Assembly: GCA_002336105.1 (NCBI GenBank)
Contig: DDEQ01000036.1
Span: forward strand, 4,800 to 68,799
Reading direction: 5' to 3'
Length of the DNA stretch: 64,000 nt
From: Chthonomonas sp. UBA1950
Lineage (GTDB): Bacteria; Armatimonadota; Fimbriimonadia; Fimbriimonadales; Fimbriimonadaceae
The stretch's first letter is position 1; the number at the start of each line of letters is the position of its first letter. Shown here piece by piece: positions 50,187-59,115 of the stretch. A program made the position numbers and the translations under genes. The notes beneath the pieces were generated by a model. It did not search any database, had not been told where the DNA came from, and saw only the letters and a list, made by a program, of their open reading frames with translations.

Positions 50187-51035
50187 ATGCGAAAAAAGGT
50201 TCTCGGAGTTTGCTTAGCGGTGTTGGCAATTGTTACTGCTTCACGCGGTCAAGATGCGCAGATACCGGTTGAACCAGGGGCGATGACCAAGAACCCAGCT
50301 TTCGCGAAAGTAAGAGTGGATCAGAGGCTTGGTGCGCAAATCCCGCTCGATACCGAGTTCACGGACGAGGATGGCAAGAAGGTAAAGATCGGTGACTTCT
50401 TCGGTAAGCGCCCTGTCTTGATCATGCCGATTTTCTACCGCTGCACGGGTGTTTGCGCCATCGAGATGGAATCGATTATTGCATCGCTCAAGAGAACAAA
50501 GGATGTTCAAATCGGTAAGGACCTGGAAGTGATCGCGGTCGATATCAACCCGCGTGAAACGCCTGAGCTAGCACGGAATAAGCGGATACAAGTTGTCAAT
50601 GAATATGGAAACCGTGCGACGCTTCCAAACTGGCACTTCTTAACTGGGCCGACTTCGCAAGTCACCAAAGTGACCAACGCTATCGGCTTTTACTTTAATG
50701 ATGATGCGAAGGCGGATTGGGTTGATCACCCATCGGGTGTGGTGATTGCGACGCCGAAGGGAATTGTCTCGCGGTACATGCTTGGGATGACTTATGAGGA
50801 TGCCGTTTTGCGACAGGCAGTCGGAATCGCAAATCAAGAAGAAGTCGGAAAGGCATCGACAGAACTATTCTTTGGGTGTATTCATGTCGATAGTGCAACG
50901 GGTAAGCGCACACTTGTTATCGAAAATGTTCTGAAGGTTCTAGCCGCTTTCACGATAATCGGCATCATCACGTTTATTGCTGGCTTCTCTTTATTCAAGA
51001 AGAAAGACGCATCACAACCAGGTGATAACGCGTAA
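50187..51035 (+). CDS. SCO1/SenC-type copper chaperone
   Basis: A 282-residue protein with signal peptide (residues 1-22) and a thioredoxin fold: PIFYRCTGVCAIEMES holds the copper-binding C-x-x-x-C pair and WVDHPSGVVIATPKG the conserved His. The C-terminus adds one membrane helix (KVLAAFTIIGIITFIAGFSL), an unusual anchor. SCO1 proteins load copper into cytochrome oxidase Cu-A. The frame opens at 50133 but the ATG at 50187 starts the signal peptide. Confidence 0.88.
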   Translation: MRKKVLGVCLAVLAIVTASRGQDAQIPVEPGAMTKNPAFAKVRVDQRLGAQIPLDTEFTDEDGKKVKIGDFFGKRPVLIMPIFYRCTGVCAIEMESIIASLKRTKDVQIGKDLEVIAVDINPRETPELARNKRIQVVNEYGNRATLPNWHFLTGPTSQVTKVTNAIGFYFNDDAKADWVDHPSGVVIATPKGIVSRYMLGMTYEDAVLRQAVGIANQEEVGKASTELFFGCIHVDSATGKRTLVIENVLKVLAAFTIIGIITFIAGFSLFKKKDASQPGDNA

Positions 51036-51047
51036 AATAGAAGCCTA

Positions 51048-51308
51048 ATGCCAAGGAAGGTTGTACTTAACGTCATCGTTTTGATGGCGGGGGTCATCGT
51101 CGGTGTGTTGCTAACATACAGGACGTGGCTAGGTTATTTCAGCCTAAGGCATCAAGTCGAAGAGCAGAAATCCGAGTTTCGAAATGCCGCCGAGCACCGA
51201 AACGATGTAGTTCGCCGGACGGCTCAAGTCGATAGCGATTCTGGAAGAGAGGCTTTGGCACGAAACCAAGGCTGGCACATCAAGGGTGAACAAGCCCTCG
51301 ATCGGTAG
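51048..51308 (+). CDS. Small FtsB/DivIC-like membrane protein
   Basis: An 86-residue protein with one N-terminal membrane helix (residues 7-27), a short coiled coil (VEEQKSEFRNAAEHRNDVV) and a final motif EALARNQGWHIKGEQALDR. This order, helix, coil, then A-x-x-x-GW-x-x-x-GE, resembles FtsB/DivIC cell-division proteins. The similarity is loose and the gene's place after SCO1 does not decide the matter. Confidence 0.5.
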   Translation: MPRKVVLNVIVLMAGVIVGVLLTYRTWLGYFSLRHQVEEQKSEFRNAAEHRNDVVRRTAQVDSDSGREALARNQGWHIKGEQALDR

Positions 51309-51314
51309 GCTCAC

Positions 51315-51908
51315 ATGTTAACGCTACTCCTGATGACTTGGGTAAGCGGTGATTCGTGGCAGAGTGAACGAGACATCACCTACTCACTTATTGGCCAAGA
51401 TTACAAAACCGAAGAAATATATAAGATTGATTCGGTTTTCTCTAACAGAAGAGACGGATTCTTCTTGCGGACCTCCACGATTCTCAAGGCGTCGAAAGTT
51501 GGCGACGATTTAGTTCCGCCCTCCAAAGGGACTGAGGCGAGTGTTCGCCTTCAGAGGTTTAACCCCTCTGGAACTTTTGTGTCTGGTCCGCTACCGAATG
51601 ATCCTATCGAGGCTGCGGCAGAGCGGATCGAGCGGCTCATCATGGGGCCAACCTTGAAGTCTTCATCGACTTTTTCTGCAATACCAACTCCAGTATCAAC
51701 CGAGAAAACGAAATATGTCATCTCTTTGAAAGTCGATGCGGGCGACGGATTTGTAGTAAGAGGGGAGTGTTTAATCTTAAACAAATCGAGGCTGATCGAG
51801 AAGATGACTCTTCACGCTTCGAAAGTGAAGGTTCCAGGCGGATACGATTTAGCGGATGTGACCATCGAACAAACCTTGGTCAAATCGAGTCTCGATAATA
51901 GACAATAG
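51315..51908 (+). CDS. Hypothetical exported protein
   Basis: A 197-residue protein with a weak N-terminal hydrophobic segment (TLLLMTWVSG), probably a signal peptide, and a beta-rich body with no motif that I recognise. It starts 6 bases after the small FtsB-like gene. Codon use fits its neighbours. Confidence 0.65.
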   Translation: MLTLLLMTWVSGDSWQSERDITYSLIGQDYKTEEIYKIDSVFSNRRDGFFLRTSTILKASKVGDDLVPPSKGTEASVRLQRFNPSGTFVSGPLPNDPIEAAAERIERLIMGPTLKSSSTFSAIPTPVSTEKTKYVISLKVDAGDGFVVRGECLILNKSRLIEKMTLHASKVKVPGGYDLADVTIEQTLVKSSLDNRQ

Positions 51909-51948
51909 TCTTGCGGGGATAGTAGGACTTCGCGCTATCCTTGGATTC

Positions 51949-53466
51949 ATGATTGCGCAGGCTCATTCGGCCACCCTAATTGGCATTGAAGCCTTGCCGA
52001 TTGTTGTCGAGACGGACTTAATAGGCCAACGTAGCGACGCCTCCTCCAATTTTGTCCTCGTTGGCCTTCCCGATAAAGCCGTGAACGAGAGTCGGGATCG
52101 CGTGAAAACCGCGATGATCAACTCGGGGCTCGATTTTCCAAATAAGCGGATTCTCTGCAATTTGGCTCCCGGCGATATTCGCAAAGAAGGTCCCTGGCTC
52201 GATCTTCCGATGGCAGTTTCGCTTTGTGCGGTCAGTGGTTTGGTCTCTCCGTCGGAACTCGACGGCACTTTGATGCTTGGCGAACTCGGGTTGGATGGGA
52301 ATCTGCGACCTATAGATGGAGCCGTCAGCATAGCTTTGATGGCGTTAGAAAAGGGCTTTCGAAGGTTGATCGTCCCCGCACAAAACGCTCAAGAGGCTGC
52401 AGTGGCTGTTGGCGTCGATGTCTACGGGGTGAACAACTTAGTCGAAGCCGTCGAGATTCTCAACGGTGCATTCGCGACTCCAGTGACATTCTCAGACGCT
52501 CCCGAAGATCGGATTCCCGAATACTTAGTCGATTTTGGAGATGTGAAAGGTCAAAAGCATGCGGTTCGCGCCTTGGAAATCTCGGCGGCTGGTGGACACA
52601 ACATTCTTATGGTCGGCCCGCCAGGAAGCGGAAAGACCATGTTGGCGAGACGATTACCGACGATTTTGCCGCCTCTGGCACTAGAAGAAGCCATTGAAGT
52701 CACGAGAATCCATAGCGCAAGTGGTCAAAAGGCGGGCAAATCAGGTCTGATTTGGGAGCGTCCGTTCCGTTCTCCTCACCACAGTGCTTCGTATGCCGCG
52801 ATTGTGGGCGGTGGCAAGAACCCGAAACCGGGCGAAATCTCCATGGCACATCACGGGTGCCTCTTCCTCGATGAGATGCCCGAATTGGATCGGTCGGTCC
52901 TCGAGGCGCTGAGACAGCCGTTAGAAGATGGTGTTGTGACGGTTGCGCGAGTTCAAAACACGCTTACCTTTCCGGCAGAGTGCATTTTGGTTGGAGCCAT
53001 GAATCCGTGCCCATGCGGCTATCGGGGTTACCCTGAGCAGAAGTGCGTTTCGAATCCTCAGACGTGCCTGAAATATGCCAGCAAGATCAGTGGTCCTTTA
53101 ATGGATCGAATCGATTTGCACATCGAAGTACCGCGTCTTAAGCCGGATGAGATGCTCGATATGCAACCCGGAGAACCCAGCGCCGCAATTCGAGAGCGCG
53201 TGCTCATCGCACGAGAGAAACAGCACCGACGGCTAGGCAATCATCGCACGAATTCGAAGATTTCGCCCAAAGAGATTAGGAACCTCATCGTGCTTGATAA
53301 AGAAAGCGAAGACTTTCTCAGGGTCGTGGTCGCACGTTTGGGGCTCTCGGCAAGAGTGTTTGATCGAATCCTCAAGGTGAGTAGAACGATTGCGGACTTG
53401 GCGAATAGCGAGTCCGTGACAAAGGCTCATATTGCCGAAGCCGTCCAGTACCGTGAGCGCGGTTAG
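51949..53466 (+). CDS. comM: ComM/YifB Mg-chelatase-like helicase
   Basis: A 505-residue protein of the ComM/YifB family. N-terminal Lon-like subdomain (residues 1-180, with VNESRDRVKTAMINSGLDFP), then the Mg-chelatase AAA+ domain: Walker A GPPGSGKTMLARR, Walker B CLFLDEMPELDR, sensor block MNPCPCGYRGYPE, and a C-terminal winged-helix-like part (NLIVLDKESEDFLRVVV). ComM is a branch-migration helicase in natural transformation. Confidence 0.95.
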   Translation: MIAQAHSATLIGIEALPIVVETDLIGQRSDASSNFVLVGLPDKAVNESRDRVKTAMINSGLDFPNKRILCNLAPGDIRKEGPWLDLPMAVSLCAVSGLVSPSELDGTLMLGELGLDGNLRPIDGAVSIALMALEKGFRRLIVPAQNAQEAAVAVGVDVYGVNNLVEAVEILNGAFATPVTFSDAPEDRIPEYLVDFGDVKGQKHAVRALEISAAGGHNILMVGPPGSGKTMLARRLPTILPPLALEEAIEVTRIHSASGQKAGKSGLIWERPFRSPHHSASYAAIVGGGKNPKPGEISMAHHGCLFLDEMPELDRSVLEALRQPLEDGVVTVARVQNTLTFPAECILVGAMNPCPCGYRGYPEQKCVSNPQTCLKYASKISGPLMDRIDLHIEVPRLKPDEMLDMQPGEPSAAIRERVLIAREKQHRRLGNHRTNSKISPKEIRNLIVLDKESEDFLRVVVARLGLSARVFDRILKVSRTIADLANSESVTKAHIAEAVQYRERG

Positions 53467-53482
53467 CGTATGCTGGTTAAGC

Positions 53483-54325
53483 ATGAAGGTTTATATTTCC
53501 GCCGACATTGAAGGCATCACTGGGTTAGTTTCTTGGTCGCAGTGTGGACGCCCCGACGGCAAGCACTTTGACTTCGATTTCGCTCGGAGAATGATGACGC
53601 ACGATGTGAACGCGGCGATTCGTGGCCTTCGTGCTGCCGGAGCCACCGAAGTGGTAGTCAAAGACTCGCACGGTAACAGCAAGAACCTTCTGATTGATGA
53701 ACTCGAACCAGGGACACAACTCATTAGCGGTCACGGATCTCGAACGGACGGCATGATGAACGGCATTGACGAGACATTTGATGCTGCTGTCCTGGTTGGT
53801 TATCACGGTATGGCAGGGACGCTTCACGGCATCATGGAGCACACTATTACAGGTGGCGTTCATCGTCTCAAATTCAATGATTTGCCCTGCGGAGAAATGG
53901 GTTTGAGCGCTGGAGTTGCTGGACGATACGGGGTTCCGCTCATCATGGTGAGCTCAGATATTGCAGGGTGCGAGGAAGCCAAGGCGCTCATCCCGGGAAT
54001 CCACACAGCTGCCGTAAAAGAAGGTTATGGACGGTACATGGGGCGACTTCTTCATCCGTCTGAGACTGGACCGATGATCGAAAAAGCTGCGAAAGATGCC
54101 CTTGAGAACAAAGCCTCGATCAAGCCGCATGTCTGGGCTGAACCGAGTTCATTCACGATTGAATTTAACCGGTCAGAGGAGGCGGATATGTGTGTCCGGC
54201 ATCTCGGCGTTTCTCGAGTGGATGCTTTCACGGTTGCAGGTCAATATGGAACCTATCAGGAAGCGCATCAGGTGCTTTGGGCATTGATGAGCTTGAGTTT
54301 CGAAGGGATCGGCTCTCAACACTAA
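53483..54325 (+). CDS. D-aminopeptidase (M55, DppA type)
   Basis: A 280-residue zinc peptidase of the DppA family: KVYISADIEGITGLVSWSQC for the metal-binding start, EVVVKDSHGNSKNLLID with the catalytic His, LVGYHGMAGTLHGIMEHTIT and GAEMGLSAGVAGRYGVP-like core. It cuts D-amino-acid peptides such as those from peptidoglycan. The start is the ATG at 53483, just after comM. A strong hairpin follows before the next gene. Confidence 0.88.
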   Translation: MKVYISADIEGITGLVSWSQCGRPDGKHFDFDFARRMMTHDVNAAIRGLRAAGATEVVVKDSHGNSKNLLIDELEPGTQLISGHGSRTDGMMNGIDETFDAAVLVGYHGMAGTLHGIMEHTITGGVHRLKFNDLPCGEMGLSAGVAGRYGVPLIMVSSDIAGCEEAKALIPGIHTAAVKEGYGRYMGRLLHPSETGPMIEKAAKDALENKASIKPHVWAEPSSFTIEFNRSEEADMCVRHLGVSRVDAFTVAGQYGTYQEAHQVLWALMSLSFEGIGSQH

Positions 54326-54336
54326 GCATTCGTTGG

Positions 54337-54379
54337 TTAGCCTCTTTGTCGATGCGGTTCGGGCTCGACAAGAGGCTAA
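54337..54379 (+). repeat. Long hairpin in front of the first S66 gene
   Basis: Left arm 54337-54351 (TTAGCCTCTTTGTCG, one bulged T) pairs with CGACAAGAGGCTAA at 54366-54379. There is no T run after it, so it is better read as a leader hairpin of the carboxypeptidase gene than as a simple terminator of dppA. Confidence 0.55.
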
Positions 54380-54388
54380 ACTTATTCT

Positions 54389-55294
54389 GTGCGTCATCCG
54401 AGTCCATTGCGTCCCGGGGCAACTATCGCCCTTGTATCGCCTTCTTCGAAGATTGAAAACGGCCCAGAAAAGACCAAGACCGCCATTAATGTTCTGACTG
54501 GAGCTGGTTACCGGGTGAGAGTTATGCCCAATGCGTTCGGGCGATGGCGATACATGGCGGGAACGGATGAGGAGCGTGCCGGCGATCTTCAATCCGCGTT
54601 CGACGATCCATCGATCGACGGCGTCATGTGCGTGAGAGGCGGGTACGGATGTGCAAGGCTACTCAAGCATTTGGATATCGCTCGGATTGCTGCGAGCGGA
54701 AAGCTGTTCATCGGGTACAGCGACATCACCGCCTTGCACCTCGCCATCAACAACGAGGGTCTGACTACACTTCATGGTCCGATGGCAGCCAGTTTTCATG
54801 AGAAGCGCGACACATGGGTGATGGCCTCATGGTTAGCGGCGCTCAGGGGCGATTTTTCTACTCCACTGGATGCGCCGAAGGCTAAAACACTTGTCCCAGG
54901 GATCGCGGAGGGGGAGCTAATCGGCGGATGTCTGACTCTCATTGCTGACGCCGCGGGAACGCCTTGGCAGATCAACGCAACGGGACGACTGATGCTCTTG
55001 GAAGACGTAGGCGAAGAAGCTTATCGGATCGACGCCATGCTCACGCACCTGCTGAACGCCGGAGCCTTCGACGGGGTAACAGGTTTGGTCATCGGAGAAA
55101 TGACAGATACTGACGGCAAAGGTGAGCCGACCAGTTGGCGCGAAATCGTCAAAGAACGACTCGAACCGCTTGGAATCCCGACGGTTATCGACTTTCCGTG
55201 CGGCCACGTGAAAAATGTGCGAACGCTCGGCCTTGGACTCCGGGCTAAGCTCGATGCTGAACAAGGCACTCTTACCTTCTTGGAGAACCTCTGA
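54389..55294 (+). CDS. LD-carboxypeptidase, S66 family (first copy)
   Basis: A 301-residue serine peptidase of the S66 (LdcA/MccF) family beginning GTG. Catalytic Ser is in IGYSDITALHL; the Glu lies in LLEDVGEEAYRID and the His in FPCGHVKN near the end. No signal peptide, so cytoplasmic recycling of murein peptides is the expected role. It is immediately followed by a paralogue. Confidence 0.9.
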   Translation: MRHPSPLRPGATIALVSPSSKIENGPEKTKTAINVLTGAGYRVRVMPNAFGRWRYMAGTDEERAGDLQSAFDDPSIDGVMCVRGGYGCARLLKHLDIARIAASGKLFIGYSDITALHLAINNEGLTTLHGPMAASFHEKRDTWVMASWLAALRGDFSTPLDAPKAKTLVPGIAEGELIGGCLTLIADAAGTPWQINATGRLMLLEDVGEEAYRIDAMLTHLLNAGAFDGVTGLVIGEMTDTDGKGEPTSWREIVKERLEPLGIPTVIDFPCGHVKNVRTLGLGLRAKLDAEQGTLTFLENL

Positions 55295-55296
55295 AC

Positions 55297-56217
55297 TTGA
55301 AGAAACTCAAACCCATTCTTCCTGGCGACACGATCGCTTTCGTGACCCCCGCCTCGCCGATTCCAGCCGAGCGGTTGGAGTTTATGACGAATCTGTTAGA
55401 GTCAGAAGGCTACAAGATTAAGGTTTTCCCCCATGCACTTGATAGTGCGGATTACCTCGCCGGAACAGATCAAGACCGCGCAGCAGACCTGATGGCGGCA
55501 TTTGAAGACCCAGAAGTCACTGCCGTGATGTGTACTCGCGGAGGATATGGGTGTTCGCGCATATTGCCCTACCTCGATCTTGACAAGATTGCCTCGGGAA
55601 ACAAAGCGCTCATGGGCTTTAGCGACATCACCGTTTTGCATGTCGCGCTTAATAACCGAGGCTTGCCGACAATACACTGTCCGATGGCGATCACCCTCAG
55701 TTATCCTCGCGAAGAGATCGTATACGAGTCATTTAAGCGAGTATTGCGAGGCGATCTTAACATTCCGGTTGATGCTCCGAAGGCAACGACGGTAGTTCCC
55801 GGTGTGACAGAAGGTGTTGTCGTTGGCGGGTGTCTGGTGCTTCTGCAGGATTCGATTGGAACCCCGGAAGCTCTAGACTGCGAAGGCAAAATCTTAGCGA
55901 TCGAAGGCGTCGACGATCCTGCGCACCGGGTCGATGCTATCTTCACTCATCTTCGGAATTCGGGCACGATTCAAAAGGCTGCTGGGTTGCTGATTGGGGA
56001 GATGACCCGTGCAGATGAGCGTCACGATGCCTCAATTGGTCAGCGTCCTTGGCAAGATATCGTTGCAGATCGTGTGGGTGATCTTGGAATTCCAACACTC
56101 ATCAACTATCCCTTCGGCCATTTCAAAACGATGATGTCCTTACCGTTCGGGATTAACGCCCGACTTGATGCCACAAACGGAACCTTCGAGTACACAGAAA
56201 CACTGTTCGAATCATAA
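55297..56217 (+). CDS. LD-carboxypeptidase, S66 family (second copy)
   Basis: A 306-residue paralogue of the preceding gene, begun at TTG two bases after its stop. Catalytic Ser in MGFSDITVLHV, Glu in IEGVDDPAHRVD and His in YPFGHFKT are all kept. The two copies are clearly divergent in sequence (for example TRGGYGCSRIL against VRGGYGCARLL), so this is an old tandem duplication with possibly distinct substrates. Confidence 0.9.
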   Translation: MKKLKPILPGDTIAFVTPASPIPAERLEFMTNLLESEGYKIKVFPHALDSADYLAGTDQDRAADLMAAFEDPEVTAVMCTRGGYGCSRILPYLDLDKIASGNKALMGFSDITVLHVALNNRGLPTIHCPMAITLSYPREEIVYESFKRVLRGDLNIPVDAPKATTVVPGVTEGVVVGGCLVLLQDSIGTPEALDCEGKILAIEGVDDPAHRVDAIFTHLRNSGTIQKAAGLLIGEMTRADERHDASIGQRPWQDIVADRVGDLGIPTLINYPFGHFKTMMSLPFGINARLDATNGTFEYTETLFES

Positions 56218-56282
56218 ATTGTGAAAACAGTTGCCTTCGTTAACTTTGGAGGCAGATTGGTTTGGTTAGACTAGAGGGCACC

Positions 56283-57773
56283 ATGAGATCAGCCCTCTGG
56301 ACTATCGTTTTACTCAGTGCGTCCTTATCCAGCGGTCAGGTTTGGGAAAAACCGATTGCGCCAGGTTTGACGTACCGCCAAGAAGTCGATTCTGTGCGAC
56401 CTCGAATCATCAATGCCTTGCGGTTCAGCATGAAGAGTCCAGCCGTTCGAATGGCACCTGAGCTAGCTGGTTTGACCGTTTTTGAGCCCAAGACGCCGAC
56501 AAGTAGAGGCCCGGTTAGCGGAATGGTGAAGGCTGCCGATGCAATCGCAGGGGTCAACGCAGATTTCTTCAACATGGCGCTTGGTCCGACGGGTAACCCG
56601 CTAGGTTTAATGGTTCGAAAAGGGGAACTTGTTGCGCTGCCAAGCAAACGAGTATCGATGGCTTGGGGCCCTACGGATGCCGTAATTGGTTTTACAAAGT
56701 TTGTTGGAAGTGTTAAGTCGGAAGCTGGCGAGATCGGCACCGTGGACGGTTTCAACGAGAAGTGTACGGGCAACAGTATTGTCCTTAACACGACAACCGC
56801 TGGAGCGGTGATTGCGGACTTGCCGTGTGTTTCTGTGGTCGTGAAGACTGGTCCAGTTCAATGGGCTCCAAGCAGCACCGTTGTGGGTGAAGTTGATTCC
56901 GTGGGAGGACAAACTCCTGACGAAATCAAGTCTGGAACGGTTGTCATAACCGCTACCGGAACGAAGATGGCCAGTCTTGCTAAGTTGCGAGTCGGCGACA
57001 AAGTGACGATTTCCTATCAAACTCAGGGCTTCGATTGGACCAAATTCGAGAACGCAGTGGGTGGCGGCCCTATGTTGATGAAGAACGGTGAGACCTTCAT
57101 CGACTATAAGGATGAGAAGTTTTCTGCCAGTTTCAACGAGACGTCCCACCCGAGAACCGCCATCGGTAAAACAAAGGATGGCGATATCTGGTTAGTAGTT
57201 ATCGACGGTCGTCAACCCAAAATTAGCAACGGGGCGAGCTTAACTGAGCTTGCTACCGTGATGGCGAACCTGGGATGCACCGATGCGATCAACCTCGATG
57301 GCGGCGGTAGCTCCACGATGAACTTGTTTGGACTGACCATGAACAGGCCATCCGACGGTCGAGAGCGGTCAGTAGCGAACGGAGTTCTGCTTTTTGGGCC
57401 GAAGCCTGATCCGAGTGGAGATAACCTTCGAATTGTCGTCTCTCGTAAGCCGAACGCCGATGGAACAATCTCCGCGACGGTCTATAGAGACAAAGAAGAG
57501 GTTCCAAATGCATCGGTCATTTGGTCGGCTGGCGGGAGTGCATGGGTCGATCAGGGTGGCTTGATTCATCCAATTGGCGCTGGAAAGTGTCAGCTCAGTG
57601 CATATGCGTCTGGGCAGATTCTCCGCACCGAGGTCTCGGTGACTGGAGTGCAAAAGTATAAGGAGCGAGTTGCTCCAACCGATCATGACCCCGACAACGA
57701 TCCGATGCCGGGATCAAAAACCACCACAACTAAGACGAAGAAAACGAAGAAGGCTAAGAAGACTTCCGGGTAG
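56283..57773 (+). CDS. Exported phosphodiester glycosidase (NAGPA-like)
   Basis: A 496-residue protein with signal peptide (ending SSG/Q). The central domain has NADFFNMALGPTGNPLGLMV, SHPRTAIGKTKDGDIWLVVIDGR and DAINLDGGGSSTMNL, the phosphodiester glycosidase (DUF2233/NAGPA) signature. A Lys/Thr-rich tail of about 30 residues ends it. AGAGGG lies four bases before the ATG at 56283. It may remove phosphodiester-linked sugars outside the membrane. It overlaps the end of the convergent GH32 gene by 20 bases. Confidence 0.88.
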   Translation: MRSALWTIVLLSASLSSGQVWEKPIAPGLTYRQEVDSVRPRIINALRFSMKSPAVRMAPELAGLTVFEPKTPTSRGPVSGMVKAADAIAGVNADFFNMALGPTGNPLGLMVRKGELVALPSKRVSMAWGPTDAVIGFTKFVGSVKSEAGEIGTVDGFNEKCTGNSIVLNTTTAGAVIADLPCVSVVVKTGPVQWAPSSTVVGEVDSVGGQTPDEIKSGTVVITATGTKMASLAKLRVGDKVTISYQTQGFDWTKFENAVGGGPMLMKNGETFIDYKDEKFSASFNETSHPRTAIGKTKDGDIWLVVIDGRQPKISNGASLTELATVMANLGCTDAINLDGGGSSTMNLFGLTMNRPSDGRERSVANGVLLFGPKPDPSGDNLRIVVSRKPNADGTISATVYRDKEEVPNASVIWSAGGSAWVDQGGLIHPIGAGKCQLSAYASGQILRTEVSVTGVQKYKERVAPTDHDPDNDPMPGSKTTTTKTKKTKKAKKTSG

Positions 57774-59094
57774 TCGGCCAGACGCCTTTCAACTCGAAAA
57801 CTCTCAGTTGTCCTTTCCAATTCGCTGCGGAGTCGATGGTCACACCATCGGCTCCGCTTGGTTTGTGAAGAATGAAGAGCGGCATCAGGGTCAGGCCGTC
57901 TTGAGCAAATATCTCTATCGAGCCTCGATCCGCAAGCACTCGTAACGACAGTTTTCCTGAGGATAAATCAAGGGATGTCGTTTTTCCGTGAGCGGAAAGA
58001 GTTTTCTCAGCCGCATCGACTTCGATCATCGTTTCGTTGACCTTCAGTCGCAAAGTGCCAGTCGCGGGGACGGTCCATGAACCTTCGAGGTCGACCAGGC
58101 CGCCTTCGACTGCGTAACGGTTTCCATCCGCCTTCACTTCCTTCATTCGTAGTTTCTTCACTTCACGAATGGGAGCAAAAGCAAGTTTGGGTCCCTGAGC
58201 GGTGGTTCTTAGAGTCAGCTCGGTTGGAATACCCATCTGCTGATTCCAAGCGCATTTCGGAAACTCTGAGTTGTTGAGCCAAGGAATCTGAATCACTCGA
58301 TTTCCTGGGACATTCGAGTAAGTCTGAGCGGCATAGGCCGTGTTTCCTGAGTAGCAGTGGGCGATTTTTGTCTCAGGATGAAACGTTTTGCCATCGAAAC
58401 TTCCGACAAGGTATCCGCTATTTGCTCCCCAGAACACCCACTTCGGCTTTGTTTTATCTCCGTCGAGAGGAAGCTGGAAGAAGTCAGGGCATTCGTCGGT
58501 ACCAGGAGCTTTGAGGTCGCTTAAGCGGGTCCAAGATTTTAGGTCTTTAGAACCGAGGAAGGTATAGACGCTCGCATTCAGATAGAGCGCCATGATCCAT
58601 TGCTTGCTGAGAGAATCCCAAACGACCTTCGGATCTCGGTTGTCGGCGTCAATATGCTTAACAATCGGGTTCCCTTCAAACTTGGTGAATGTTTTTCCGT
58701 CGAGCGAATAGGCAAGGCATTGAGTAAACGGTTGCCCTTTCGATTCATCGCTGGTGCCGCCTGCCGCAGTGTAAAAAAGTAGCAGCGCGCCTTTGCCAAA
58801 GCCGGCTTCGTTTTTTTTGTCCACAATAGCCGAACCGCTAAACATGGTGCCCATCTTGTCAGGCTCAAGGGCATTTGGAAGGTCTTGCCAGTGTAGGAGA
58901 TCGGTGCTCACCGCATGACCCCAGGTCATGTTTCCCCACTGCGTTCCCTTTGGATTGTGCTGGTAAAACAGATGGTACTTACCGTTTGCGTAGACTAGCC
59001 CGTTCGGATCGTTAAGCCAACCTGTTGGAGCAGTGAAGTGATATTGTGGGCGGAGCAACTCGTCCGCATTGACGATCAAACCAGGCAGAGGCAT
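57754..59094 (-). CDS. GH32 beta-fructosidase
   Basis: A 446-residue glycoside hydrolase of family 32: FTAPTGWLNDPNGLVYANG holds the nucleophile Asp, NRDPKVVWD the RDP motif, and GTDECPDFFQLP the acid/base Glu in EC. The C-terminal beta sandwich follows. There is no signal peptide, so it should act on imported fructosides such as sucrose or short fructans. It faces the sugar transporter at 60513 and may belong to the same sugar system. Confidence 0.92.
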   Translation of the reverse strand: MPLPGLIVNADELLRPQYHFTAPTGWLNDPNGLVYANGKYHLFYQHNPKGTQWGNMTWGHAVSTDLLHWQDLPNALEPDKMGTMFSGSAIVDKKNEAGFGKGALLLFYTAAGGTSDESKGQPFTQCLAYSLDGKTFTKFEGNPIVKHIDADNRDPKVVWDSLSKQWIMALYLNASVYTFLGSKDLKSWTRLSDLKAPGTDECPDFFQLPLDGDKTKPKWVFWGANSGYLVGSFDGKTFHPETKIAHCYSGNTAYAAQTYSNVPGNRVIQIPWLNNSEFPKCAWNQQMGIPTELTLRTTAQGPKLAFAPIREVKKLRMKEVKADGNRYAVEGGLVDLEGSWTVPATGTLRLKVNETMIEVDAAEKTLSAHGKTTSLDLSSGKLSLRVLADRGSIEIFAQDGLTLMPLFILHKPSGADGVTIDSAANWKGQLRVFELKGVWPTTRKSS

Positions 59095-59115
59095 AGATTG
59101 AGGTTACCTACAGGT

